Positions 35,820-44,736 of a DNA stretch of 64,000 bases are shown piece after piece (within the stretch, counting starts at the first letter, position 1; each line of letters starts with the position of its first letter). This DNA is from Desulfosporosinus cupriresistens (GTDB taxonomy: Bacteria; Bacillota; Desulfitobacteriia; Desulfitobacteriales; Desulfitobacteriaceae), in contig NZ_MASS01000001.1 in the NCBI RefSeq assembly GCF_001707885.1, forward strand, positions 1 to 64,000. Direction: 5' to 3'. Position numbers and translations under genes: made by a program. The notes below the pieces were generated by a model. It saw only the letters and a list, made by a program, of their open reading frames with translations. It was not told where the DNA came from and ran no database searches.

Positions 35820-38228
35820 TTAAATATCTCTATCAAAAATAAAATCAATAACATCGCTACTATCCGTAGGACTGCTACTATGACCAAAGTCATTATCGTC
35901 ATCAATCGATGGTTCCAAATAAGATTCTATAATGCCTTTAATCTCCGAAGAATCTGTGTTAATGTAAATTTCTTCTATATCGAATTTGCTTTTTAGGCAA
36001 TCGGGTAAAATAGAAATAATATCACGCAAATCATCTTTTACATCCTTAACCACCCATGTTTCAAGTTCTTCCGTAGCACCACTCATATCAAAGTCCATAT
36101 CATAGTCTCCGTCGCCTATATAATATTGATGATGGTGGTTTTTGACTAGATCGCTAATATCATAGTCTTCAACATACGCGGAGGTGTCAACATAATTGGC
36201 ATACTTATCTATCGCATTTTGAATTATTTTGCTTGATTCTTTGACCATCCATTCGAGCATATTGTGCTGAACACGGGTATTTTGCAAAGTGCAATATATG
36301 AGAGAAGTGATTTCTACCAATTCTTTCAGTTCAACACTTTCCAAAATATTTATGACGTTTGCTTTATTTTGTAAAAAGCCAAACAATTCATAGCAAGAAT
36401 AAAAAGGCTCCTCAAGTAAAAATCTCAAGATTGTGAATTTCGTGCATAAGCCTAGTATTATTTGTTTCCCATTTTTCTTAGCCAATAATATGTCCGTGAG
36501 CGTTGGCACACCTTCATAAGGGGTCATTAAAAAATCCAAAACAATATCTGTATACGCTTTGTTAGCTATCTCGTATTGACATATTTTCGAAGAGATGACA
36601 TGAAGCTTTTCCTCGTTGCTTCTAAAAGTTGTCGTCTTTAGATTTCCTTCTATAAGCATTTGGCGAAACGCATTTTCTTGTTGTTCCTTTGCGTAGCATC
36701 GCTCATATTGTGCGAAATGTTGAATAGATTTTCTTACTTCGGTTAATTCCAAAATGTTATTTGAAAATACCAACTTTAAGTAATCATTAACTGATGGGTT
36801 TATTACACCAATCTGCATTGTCCCTCGGTTATCAACTATTTTCACAAGTGAATTGCTAAGACGCTTAAGAACCAGATCGAAAGTATCAACAGTTGGATCA
36901 ATTCTGCTTAAGTTGGAAAGTCTTTTGTGATAACATTCCTTTAAGATATTACAATCTACTGTAGTATCCGTAAGAGAATAAAGCGTACTCATAAATGCTC
37001 TATCCACATCTTTTAATCGATAATCAAATTCGTTTTTCCATATGTCATTCGGTTGCGATAAAGTTGCAAGAATGAATTTCGTATATGCATCGGTTGCAAC
37101 AGATAAATATAATCTTTTTTGAGTTATATAATCAATGATTCTGGGTGTGTAATTAGGGTGGTTTACAATTTCTAAGTACCGACGGTTTTTTCTAATATCT
37201 TTATAATATTCTTGAGGAATGTCCCTAAACACAAGATGGTTGTAGAATATCCTTGCCTTTTCGAGGCTTGATATTCTATCCATATTGATTGTGTGAATTT
37301 TCGTGGTATCGCCTAAAATAAAAATCTTGAATTCTTCAGAGCGCTCTTGTGCTTCATTATAAATTGTAATCCGTGAGTTAAGAATTAACATTTTGTTTGG
37401 AGTTGTCTTAATGTATTTTATTAACGATATTAATTCATTTTCTTGAGTGCTCTTCATGTTAAAATAATGCTGTCCTAAGCAATCATCAAGAAAAATGATT
37501 TCTTTGCACTCACGATTGCCTGATAAAGAGCGTTTAATATCCGAAATATCCCCGTTTGTGTTGTATCTGACGCGATATCCCTGACTAGCCCAGAATAAAG
37601 CTAACATTTTTGAGGTCATTGTTTTACCAACCCCCGGATTGCCTAATAACATTACTATTCGATTCGATTCTAAACATTTTAAACAAATATCATAAGAAGA
37701 AGTTTGTACAAAAAATTTGGATTCGTTTTCAATGCCATATAGCAGCGACTCACAATCAATAAAAATATCTTGGTTGAAAATATCCGACAAGATATTTGAA
37801 GAATATAACCAAAGTTTATAATGCTTTCGAAAAATATCTGCATTTTGAGGCAAGCTCAAAAAATCATCAATTTCTTTTAAAGTTAGAATATTTTTATCTG
37901 ATTCCATATAATCCGAAAACATGGTATATATTTCTTCAATATTGTTACTGGTTAAAGTTTTACCACAGCATACATAAAATTCGTTCGGCGACAACTCGGT
38001 TACTTTAGGTATTTCTTTTCTCAAACTCGTCCGCAAGTCAGAAAATGTGCTGTTTATATAATGCTTAACCTGCACGACTATGTTGTGAGTTGTTGTATTA
38101 TCTGTTATATCAATACCTCCGTCCCGTCCCTTAGCAAAAACCCGCAACTTTGTATTTAAGATTTTCTCCATAATGTCTTTACAAAGGTCTTCAAATTCAA
38201 CATCATTGAGATTGTGGTAATTGAGCAT
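35820..38228 (-). CDS. Mrr-like nuclease fused to a STAND (nSTAND3-type) NTPase
   Basis: An 802-residue protein. Residues 1-110 form an Mrr-like PD-(D/E)xK nuclease with GRDGGID (D40) and VVQVKHY (Q53, K55). A P-loop NTPase follows with LLGNPGVGKT near residue 195, IIFLDDCLGQHYF as Walker B, and ILNSRI as a sensor, as in the nSTAND3 group. The remaining about 400 residues are alpha-helical and probably form the sensor region; the last 100 are very acidic. STAND NTPases with nuclease effectors are phage sensors in the Avs style. ATG 38228 has GAAGGAG upstream. It is 93 bases downstream of gajB on the same strand and may be cotranscribed with Gabija. Confidence 0.8.
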   Translation of the reverse strand: MLNYHNLNDVEFEDLCKDIMEKILNTKLRVFAKGRDGGIDITDNTTTHNIVVQVKHYINSTFSDLRTSLRKEIPKVTELSPNEFYVCCGKTLTSNNIEEIYTMFSDYMESDKNILTLKEIDDFLSLPQNADIFRKHYKLWLYSSNILSDIFNQDIFIDCESLLYGIENESKFFVQTSSYDICLKCLESNRIVMLLGNPGVGKTMTSKMLALFWASQGYRVRYNTNGDISDIKRSLSGNRECKEIIFLDDCLGQHYFNMKSTQENELISLIKYIKTTPNKMLILNSRITIYNEAQERSEEFKIFILGDTTKIHTINMDRISSLEKARIFYNHLVFRDIPQEYYKDIRKNRRYLEIVNHPNYTPRIIDYITQKRLYLSVATDAYTKFILATLSQPNDIWKNEFDYRLKDVDRAFMSTLYSLTDTTVDCNILKECYHKRLSNLSRIDPTVDTFDLVLKRLSNSLVKIVDNRGTMQIGVINPSVNDYLKLVFSNNILELTEVRKSIQHFAQYERCYAKEQQENAFRQMLIEGNLKTTTFRSNEEKLHVISSKICQYEIANKAYTDIVLDFLMTPYEGVPTLTDILLAKKNGKQIILGLCTKFTILRFLLEEPFYSCYELFGFLQNKANVINILESVELKELVEITSLIYCTLQNTRVQHNMLEWMVKESSKIIQNAIDKYANYVDTSAYVEDYDISDLVKNHHHQYYIGDGDYDMDFDMSGATEELETWVVKDVKDDLRDIISILPDCLKSKFDIEEIYINTDSSEIKGIIESYLEPSIDDDNDFGHSSSPTDSSDVIDFIFDRDI

Positions 38229-38321
38229 TTACATTCTCCTTCGCCAGCTTCATGTACATTAGCACGTACTTATCCTAATAATTAAACAAAAATTGGTAGA
38301 TTATACTGTTTGTCCTGAAAC

Positions 38322-40085
38322 TTAACGATATGAAACCCCTTTATACTGTGCCTTAATAGGATATAGACGTTCCTTCATTCGTGAATGGGAAACATATAAG
38401 AGATTAGCATCTTTTATTACATCATCTATATCCACGACGAACACACAGTCAAATTCTTTACCCTTTGACTGATGAATTGTTGTTATGTACAACCCCGGAT
38501 TAATATTTGTAAATGAGTCTATATATTGGCGCTGCATCATTATATTGTCTATCAAATTGGGGGTAAGCTCTTTGGACCTGGTACAATGCTCCACATATCT
38601 TTTTCGTGCATAATTGATAGTCACGCTTTCCTGAGAAACCAATATAGTAATTATTTGTGTTAGCAATACCCAGCAATCAGCAATATTAGTTGAAGTGAGA
38701 TATGGCTTAATAACCAACCATATTTGACTTAATATAGGTTTTCTCTTTCGAGAAAGAGTTCTTGAATCGTACATCGAAAGCATAGACACATCTTCACCGT
38801 CAATTTTTCGATTCATTGTACATAATGCAGCGATAGATAATAATGCGGGGATTTTTTGTTGAAGTTCAACAGGTTCCAAGCATCGCTTTATCTGCTTACT
38901 AATGCGGCTCATTTCTGGCGTATCGGAAACAGTTCTTGGATGCATATTATTTTCAAAAAAGACTTCTGTTAATCGATTTGCTACATTATTACGTCTACAT
39001 AGGATCGCAACTGATTTATTTTGTTTAAGTAATGATATTACTATTTTTATCGTCGAATAAAACACACCGCTACAAAACAATGTGCACTGTGCCGTATGCG
39101 ATTTCCCTTTAATATTTTGCCAGTTATCATCACAGGCAACACGGCAAGGAATCAAAGAGCCATTTGCTAATTCTGAATAATCAAGTTTGGAATTAGCACG
39201 AATAGCTTTTAAGATAGCTATCAAATCTGGCTTGTCCTTATATCGATAATAATCAGTAAAAACAAGCTTTTTAATCGAAGTATAGATTACAGGAAGTTCA
39301 TTAAGTCTGTCCGCTGTGGACCCACGAAACCCATAAATCATTTGCCATTCATCAGCGAAAAATATCCCTTTTGACGATTTTAGGACTTGTTTTACGAATT
39401 GTTCCTGATAATAATTCGTATCTTGATATTCATCGAGGATTAACAAGGGATAATCATGGCTTATTGCTTTAGCCATTTGAGTTGATGTATTAAGCATTTG
39501 GCATACCAAATTACCAAATTGTGCAAAACATATATAGCCCGATACTTGCGTGAATTGTGATGCAGTATCGAGAAATTTTGCAATGGCATCGTTGCCAATC
39601 CTTTTATTTTTGCTTTCCTGATTTAATAGGGTCAACGTTCCACCATCATTTAAGTAATCATCTAGTATTTCTGCTTCAAGCCCCTCGCGTAAAGCGATGC
39701 TTTCATTATTTGCATAGTCATATAGCAACTCAATGAAATCGTCGTTGTCTATTATAGAAAGAGGTTTTTTAATGCCAATAATATCCCTATATGCATCTAA
39801 GTACTTTTTGAAAAAAGAATGATAGTTGTTAATGTTAATCTGCTTGTGAATAGGGGATTCAGCAGGTATTTTGGATAATTCTTTTATTAATTGTGCTCGT
39901 GCATTTCTTGAAAATGTAAGCACTAACGCTTTTTGAAAAGGCAATAACATATTGTTATCGCACAAACATTTAGCAGCTTGAATGCAACAAAATGTTTTTC
40001 CTGTACCAGCTGGCGCCTCCACTAATACATATGGTTCTCCACTTGCAAGCATGTCCAGTAATTCTTTTTGCTTTCCTTCAATCAT
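38322..40085 (-). CDS. gajB: Gabija helicase GajB (UvrD/Rep-like)
   Basis: A superfamily 1A helicase of 587 residues, somewhat longer than the well-known GajB (about 494). Motif I EAPAGTGKT is at residues 23-31, motif II LILDEYQDTNYYQ near 212, then ADEWQMIYGFRGS as motif III, TTIHQSKGKEFDCVFVVD as motif V and LLYVSHSRMKERLY as motif VI. GajB is thought to sense DNA ends and to partner GajA. It starts six bases after the gajA stop. The gene order gajA-gajB and the TOPRIM partner make the assignment to Gabija strong. Confidence 0.85.
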   Translation of the reverse strand: MIEGKQKELLDMLASGEPYVLVEAPAGTGKTFCCIQAAKCLCDNNMLLPFQKALVLTFSRNARAQLIKELSKIPAESPIHKQININNYHSFFKKYLDAYRDIIGIKKPLSIIDNDDFIELLYDYANNESIALREGLEAEILDDYLNDGGTLTLLNQESKNKRIGNDAIAKFLDTASQFTQVSGYICFAQFGNLVCQMLNTSTQMAKAISHDYPLLILDEYQDTNYYQEQFVKQVLKSSKGIFFADEWQMIYGFRGSTADRLNELPVIYTSIKKLVFTDYYRYKDKPDLIAILKAIRANSKLDYSELANGSLIPCRVACDDNWQNIKGKSHTAQCTLFCSGVFYSTIKIVISLLKQNKSVAILCRRNNVANRLTEVFFENNMHPRTVSDTPEMSRISKQIKRCLEPVELQQKIPALLSIAALCTMNRKIDGEDVSMLSMYDSRTLSRKRKPILSQIWLVIKPYLTSTNIADCWVLLTQIITILVSQESVTINYARKRYVEHCTRSKELTPNLIDNIMMQRQYIDSFTNINPGLYITTIHQSKGKEFDCVFVVDIDDVIKDANLLYVSHSRMKERLYPIKAQYKGVSYR

Positions 40086-40091
40086 TATTTA

Positions 40092-41837
40092 TCATCCATT
40101 CAGCTTGTATACGTTAGTATATCCATCAAGATTTTCAAGTTTTTGTCCCATAGGCGACATATGTTCCATCAGCCGTTTGAAAAATATAGGCTGGTCTGGC
40201 GATTCAATAATGAAATATGCAATCGAACGAGCAAAATAGGCAGAAGCAAAGCTGTCATGCAATACATATGAAAGCAGAGAGCCAAACTTACATAAATCCG
40301 TATATGACTCTACTGCGCTAACATTTATTCCGTCTTTTACAATATGCTCCTTAACAGCCATCTTTTTTACATCTTTGTTTTTATGTAATTCAGGATCATA
40401 TGAACCAATATCTATAAGTTTGCTTTTAATTATCGAAAAATCAACCAATTCATTTAATTTTTCTGCAACAGGGTGGATATTAGATAGAATCAAGTCTTCA
40501 TAAGAGTTTAATGATAGAAACACTGCATCAGCATTCGCACTCGCCATGTTGATCTGTGCAGTAGCATCGGGATCATTGTCGAGTAGCACATAAACCTTCT
40601 TATCAAAATGCTTAAAAGCCTTTACATATTGTTCGATTTTGCCTTTGCCGCCTATTTTAACAAGATCAATATCATATTTGCTTAATGCAGATTCAAAATT
40701 ATACGAATAGACAGGAAATGATTCATATTCAGAATCCCCTTCAACAAGAAGCACACAGGAAGACATTAGGGCCGATATAAACTCGTGCTTATTCATTCGG
40801 TGTATTTCTTTTAGTTCGGCCGTACCAAGCCTTGATAGCAATTGTGTGGCAGTTCTTGACGAAACGACACAAATACTCTCATAATCAAAATGACTAATAA
40901 TATCTGGTGAATGGCTCGTAATAAATAACTGACCAACTTTCAATTGCCTGTACTTATCAGTAATATATCTTTGGTATTTCGGTTCCAAATTCTGTTCAAG
41001 TTCTTCAATAAATACTATGCCTGAACCTTCAAGCCGCTTTTTCATCAAAAGGAGCAAAAATAAGTTTTGAATACCTTTTGACTGTCTTTCAAAACTCAGT
41101 TTTGCATTACCAATTGAGGTTCCCAACTCATAACCAGATGAATTCCATGTGGATTCTGGATTTTTGAGAAGCAATTGGTATTTTTCAATAATATCTATGC
41201 TGCCTAATGATCTCAATGTTTCAAGGTAGTTATTTATGACGGAAGAAGTAGAGAGTTTATCATTAGCAATTCCAATTAATTCTTGTGAGATTTTCTCGAT
41301 TTCCGCACCTATTGTATCTTGTGCCATTTTATAAAACGCACTTCTGGTTTGCAGTCCAACTTCTTTAAGTGGCTGCCTATTAGCATCAATATGGATGAAA
41401 TCAATAGCTCTTCTATCCTTAATTTTACAAAATGACTGTTGTATCTGTTGATAAAAACTCCACTCCATTGTGTGATCAAGACCGCTTTCCAATTGATAGA
41501 TAATTATAGCCTTGCCATTTCCTTGCGTATCGTCCATTATAAATTGATCGTTTTCATTAATGTGTTGCAAATGCTCAGATATTGCTGTTGATAATGAAGA
41601 AACATCATCAAACCAAACCTGAATATGGATTTGCTTTTTATCATCGCCCAAATAATAATCAGATAGTTCAAAATGAGTTTCGAAGTTGCTCGTTGAAAAC
41701 ACAAGAGAAAGTGCTTCTGCTAAATTGGTTTTTCCACAACCATTGTGGCCGAAAAGAATGTTAACTTCGGGGTTTGGTTTCCATGAAAAACACTCAAAAT
41801 TCCTGAAATTTTTAATTTCGATTTTATAAATATGCAT
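40092..41837 (-). CDS. gajA: Gabija nuclease GajA (OLD-type ATPase plus TOPRIM)
   Basis: A protein of 581 residues, almost exactly the length of the known GajA (578). The ATPase domain opens with IYKIEIKNFRNFECF, and Walker A LFGHNGCGKTN is at residues 29-38. GIVFIEELEQNLEPKYQ is the Walker B/D-loop, followed by FITSHSPDII. The TOPRIM domain has VLLVEGDSE near residue 364 and VLLDNDPD near 419. GajA nicks DNA when nucleotide pools fall during phage infection. The start is ATG 41837 (MHIYK), seven bases after GGAGATG; a longer frame from 41864 is rejected. First gene of the operon with gajB. Confidence 0.88.
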   Translation of the reverse strand: MHIYKIEIKNFRNFECFSWKPNPEVNILFGHNGCGKTNLAEALSLVFSTSNFETHFELSDYYLGDDKKQIHIQVWFDDVSSLSTAISEHLQHINENDQFIMDDTQGNGKAIIIYQLESGLDHTMEWSFYQQIQQSFCKIKDRRAIDFIHIDANRQPLKEVGLQTRSAFYKMAQDTIGAEIEKISQELIGIANDKLSTSSVINNYLETLRSLGSIDIIEKYQLLLKNPESTWNSSGYELGTSIGNAKLSFERQSKGIQNLFLLLLMKKRLEGSGIVFIEELEQNLEPKYQRYITDKYRQLKVGQLFITSHSPDIISHFDYESICVVSSRTATQLLSRLGTAELKEIHRMNKHEFISALMSSCVLLVEGDSEYESFPVYSYNFESALSKYDIDLVKIGGKGKIEQYVKAFKHFDKKVYVLLDNDPDATAQINMASANADAVFLSLNSYEDLILSNIHPVAEKLNELVDFSIIKSKLIDIGSYDPELHKNKDVKKMAVKEHIVKDGINVSAVESYTDLCKFGSLLSYVLHDSFASAYFARSIAYFIIESPDQPIFFKRLMEHMSPMGQKLENLDGYTNVYKLNG

Positions 41838-41906
41838 GATAACATCTCCATCGTTAGCTGCCAATTCGCATTAATAATGACAAAAAATCTCTTGCGATTT
41901 TATTTG

Positions 41907-42086
41907 TCACTTATGTTTAGTTACTTGAGCGTCAAGTGGCTTTTGTGCATCTTTCGGGATCGCCCATGCCTTGCCAAGTCGCTGAACACCTTCAATACGA
42001 TCTTGCTAGCAAAGTACTTGCACCCTGCGTTCAGAAATACCCCATTTAATTGCAGCTTCTTTAGCGGCTATATATTCAATGTATGC
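41907..42086 (-). pseudogene. HTH protein remnant with an internal stop
   Basis: The minus strand encodes EYIAAKEAAIKWGISERRVQ, then VLC, a TAG stop, QDRIEGVQRLGKAWAIPKDA and a final TGA at 41907. This is a small excisionase/MerR-like DNA-binding protein of Clostridia with one in-frame stop, and no clear start. It lies between the Gabija operon and the divergent XRE gene. Confidence 0.6.
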
Positions 42087-42292
42087 ACCTCAGCACGTTG
42101 GAATATTCTGCAAAACACATTATATGCGCGATTCCAAATAAATACAAGATGATTTCGACCAAAACCGTCAGAGTAATTACAACATATTGCCTTATCAATT
42201 AACAAGTGGCTAGCGTAATTCTATATAAATTCTAATAACGCTATCCCTTTGGTAAAGGCAACCCCTCAGACAACCTTAAATATCAAATTAAC

Positions 42293-42306
42293 TCTGCGAA
42301 CGCAGA
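42293..42306. promoter_or_regulatory. Dyad-symmetric site upstream of the XRE gene
   Basis: TCTGCG-AA-CGCAGA is a perfect 6-bp dyad. It lies 75 bases before the XRE start, and TATAAT at 42347-42352 is a good -10 for that gene (no clear -35). It could be an operator controlling the XRE gene and perhaps the Wadjet operon behind it. Confidence 0.45.
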
Positions 42307-42380
42307 ATTTACTATTGTAATCGCTTCCTATACCCGATAAGGTTACTATAATATATTGGAATATTGGCGAGGTGACAATA

Positions 42381-42584
42381 GTGGCTGTTAGTTATAAAAA
42401 ACTATGGAAGTTATTAATTGACAAAGATATGAAAAAAAAGGATCTTCGTGAACATGCAGGCATAAGCCATGCATCTATTGCAAAATTGGGTAAAAATGAA
42501 AATGTCACAACTGACGTTCTCGTTAAGATATGTAAGGCACTGGGTTGTGATATAGGCGATATTATGGAAATTACCGATGAATAG
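42381..42584 (+). CDS. Small XRE-family regulator
   Basis: A 67-residue single-domain Cro/C1-type DNA-binding protein (SYKKLWKLLIDKDMKKKDLR, then ISHASIAKLGKNENVTTDVL). Start GTG 42381 (MAVSYKKLW) is chosen because GAGGTG lies six bases before it and because family members begin MAVSYKKL. An earlier GTG is part of that ribosome-binding site. It lies 105 bases before jetA on the same strand and is the likely local regulator of Wadjet. Proteins of this family also regulate many mobile elements. Confidence 0.85.
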   Translation: MAVSYKKLWKLLIDKDMKKKDLREHAGISHASIAKLGKNENVTTDVLVKICKALGCDIGDIMEITDE

Positions 42585-42689
42585 GCAACCAATGACTCAG
42601 TTGTAGATTACCGAAGAAACCGGTCAATTGGAATTATGGCGGATTTGGTTATTGAACCTTGATACGCTTAACACGAAGGGTGTTGTGTG

Positions 42690-44099
42690 ATGAACCTTTT
42701 TAACACGATTCCGAGTAATTTCTTCTCAGTGTTGGCTTCCAGAAATAAGGAAATTTACGTTGATGCGCTTATGCTGTTACATCAACTGTTTCGTTATGAA
42801 TTAAATATTGAGGTCAGTGACTATCTTTCGTCTCTGATCGCTCTGATCGAGGATCGATCCTTTGTCCTCGAAGAAGATGATGACGTTGTTGTAGGCGGTC
42901 TTACTGCCAACGCTAAAGCCCGTTTGATTTTAAATCGTTTTATCAAAACCGGTTGGGTTGACAAAGAATTTATGGATGGCTCTTTTACGGAGATTATTAC
43001 CCCCAGAAATTATGCGATACAAGTGATGAAGCTTCTAAGTGAACTGGGTGATAATAGGGTGCAAGAATATAACTCCCTTGTTTTTTCTACCTATTCCAGT
43101 CTTAAGCAAGCAAAAAGCGAACACCGTGGGCAAATGTATGAAGCAGTGTTGACTGCAAAAGCGAACACGGAGCAATTGATATTTGAAATGAAAAGTCTTT
43201 ACCATGGCATTCGCGGGCATCTTCGTCAGATACAGGAGCAAAGTGATGTGAACTTGCTTCTCCAAAATCACTTCGAAGAATACAAGCAAATGGCAGACCG
43301 AATTTACCACCCGATCAAGACAATGGATTCTATCCATCGCTATATGGCTCCCATCCAGGAAATACTATCGGATATTCTTGGGGACGAAGAGTTAATGTTC
43401 GGTATGAGAAAACGAGCAGTTTCCGTTCGGAAATATGAGCATGAGGAAGATGCCGATCGGGAAATCATATCGGCAATTGATTATATTTTGGATATATACC
43501 AGTCTATCGGCGGAATTGTGAATGAAATCGATAAAAAGCATAGCACCTATACAAAGAGTTCAATAGAAAAGATTCAATATCTGATGACAGCAGACCAAAG
43601 CATTAAAGGTAAATTGGTCGAACTACTAAAAGCCTATACCACTTCAGCAACCGTCATAGAAAAAGAACGCGTTGGGCGTTTGCTGGAGGAAAAGATCCGT
43701 GTCAATCGTCAAGAATTTATTGATGGGAAATCTTTGTATCACAAAAATGTCAGAAGCCGACGAGTTACATCCACTCCATTGGCAGTGTCCAATGAAGATG
43801 GTTTTTCGGATGGGGCTATGGCAAAAATGCTTGACCAAATTAGTAATGGCTACTCCCTTTCCAGAATACGCAGTTATGTTCTCAATCTCTTCAAGGATAT
43901 GGATATCATCCATTCTGAAGACATTACAATCGGAAATGACAATGATTTTATTCTTTTGATGTTGGCGGTAATACGAGCAGGTGAACGTGGTATGAATTAT
44001 CGAGTCCAAACGGATGAAGGCACTCAAATTACCAATGGTTACAAGATCCCGAATATGGAATTTACGCACAAAAAAGGCGGGATGTATCATGTGGAGTGA
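42690..44099 (+). CDS. jetA: Wadjet protein JetA (DUF5716-type)
   Basis: A 469-residue protein matching the JetA family of Wadjet (NLFNTIPSNFFSVLASRNKE at the N-terminus). JetA is the kleisin-like subunit (MukF-like) of an SMC complex. An N-terminal winged-helix region is followed by long helices and a C-terminal FTHKKGGMYHV. Start ATG 42690 (GTG 42687 is an alternative). The sequence is of the DUF5716 rather than the DUF3375 kind, which points away from Wadjet type I; the subtype is not certain. The jetB start lies 11 bases inside this gene. Confidence 0.85.
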   Translation: MNLFNTIPSNFFSVLASRNKEIYVDALMLLHQLFRYELNIEVSDYLSSLIALIEDRSFVLEEDDDVVVGGLTANAKARLILNRFIKTGWVDKEFMDGSFTEIITPRNYAIQVMKLLSELGDNRVQEYNSLVFSTYSSLKQAKSEHRGQMYEAVLTAKANTEQLIFEMKSLYHGIRGHLRQIQEQSDVNLLLQNHFEEYKQMADRIYHPIKTMDSIHRYMAPIQEILSDILGDEELMFGMRKRAVSVRKYEHEEDADREIISAIDYILDIYQSIGGIVNEIDKKHSTYTKSSIEKIQYLMTADQSIKGKLVELLKAYTTSATVIEKERVGRLLEEKIRVNRQEFIDGKSLYHKNVRSRRVTSTPLAVSNEDGFSDGAMAKMLDQISNGYSLSRIRSYVLNLFKDMDIIHSEDITIGNDNDFILLMLAVIRAGERGMNYRVQTDEGTQITNGYKIPNMEFTHKKGGMYHVE

Positions 44100-44736
44100 A
44101 CGATATGAGACACTTACCAGCTATGAAAAAGGAGAGTTTCGTAGAATTAGCAATTATCTGTTATCTCATACCTACATGGTTCGATATGAATACCAGCCTT
44201 CTGCGCAGATGACACTGCCAAACAGTGATTATCAAATGGCTTCGCGTATTTTCCCATTGTTACAAGAATATTTTTCTGTAACGGGATGGCAGCTTGAGAA
44301 GGACGATAACTACGGCATCATGTTTCTCTTTAATTTATATGACCATAATCGCCTGCGGATCGATAGATTCACGACACTGTTTCTATATACTTGCCGTCTC
44401 GTATATGAGGAGGAACGCGAGCAAGCAAACAGCTTTCATACTGTTCGCACCGATACACAGACAATTGTCGAAAAAATGCGCATGCTCGGGCTTCTTGAAA
44501 AAGGTAAAACCACGCAAAAAGAACGTATTGACGCGCAAAGAACACTTGCCCATTATAATATCATTCAAAAGATGGAATCTTCCGCTTGGAACAGCGAGGG
44601 AAATCAGATTCTGATACTTCCTTCCATCTTATCTATTGTGTCCAACCGAGGAATCAATGACATGATGGCGGAACTTGAAGAGATGCGTACCGAAGATCTG
44701 AGTAGCAGTGAGCGGAATGAGGAGGATGCACGATGA
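44089..44736 (+). CDS. jetB: Wadjet protein JetB (DUF4194-type)
   Basis: A 215-residue protein in the position and of the size of JetB, the MukE-like kite subunit. SRIFPLLQEYFSVTGWQLEK and GIMFLFNLYDHNRLRIDRFT (residues 40-90) fit the family. ATG 44089 (MWSERYE) overlaps jetA; the earlier frame is out-of-gene. The end overlaps jetC by four bases (ATGA). It is acidic at the C-terminus. Confidence 0.85.
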   Translation: MWSERYETLTSYEKGEFRRISNYLLSHTYMVRYEYQPSAQMTLPNSDYQMASRIFPLLQEYFSVTGWQLEKDDNYGIMFLFNLYDHNRLRIDRFTTLFLYTCRLVYEEEREQANSFHTVRTDTQTIVEKMRMLGLLEKGKTTQKERIDAQRTLAHYNIIQKMESSAWNSEGNQILILPSILSIVSNRGINDMMAELEEMRTEDLSSSERNEEDAR

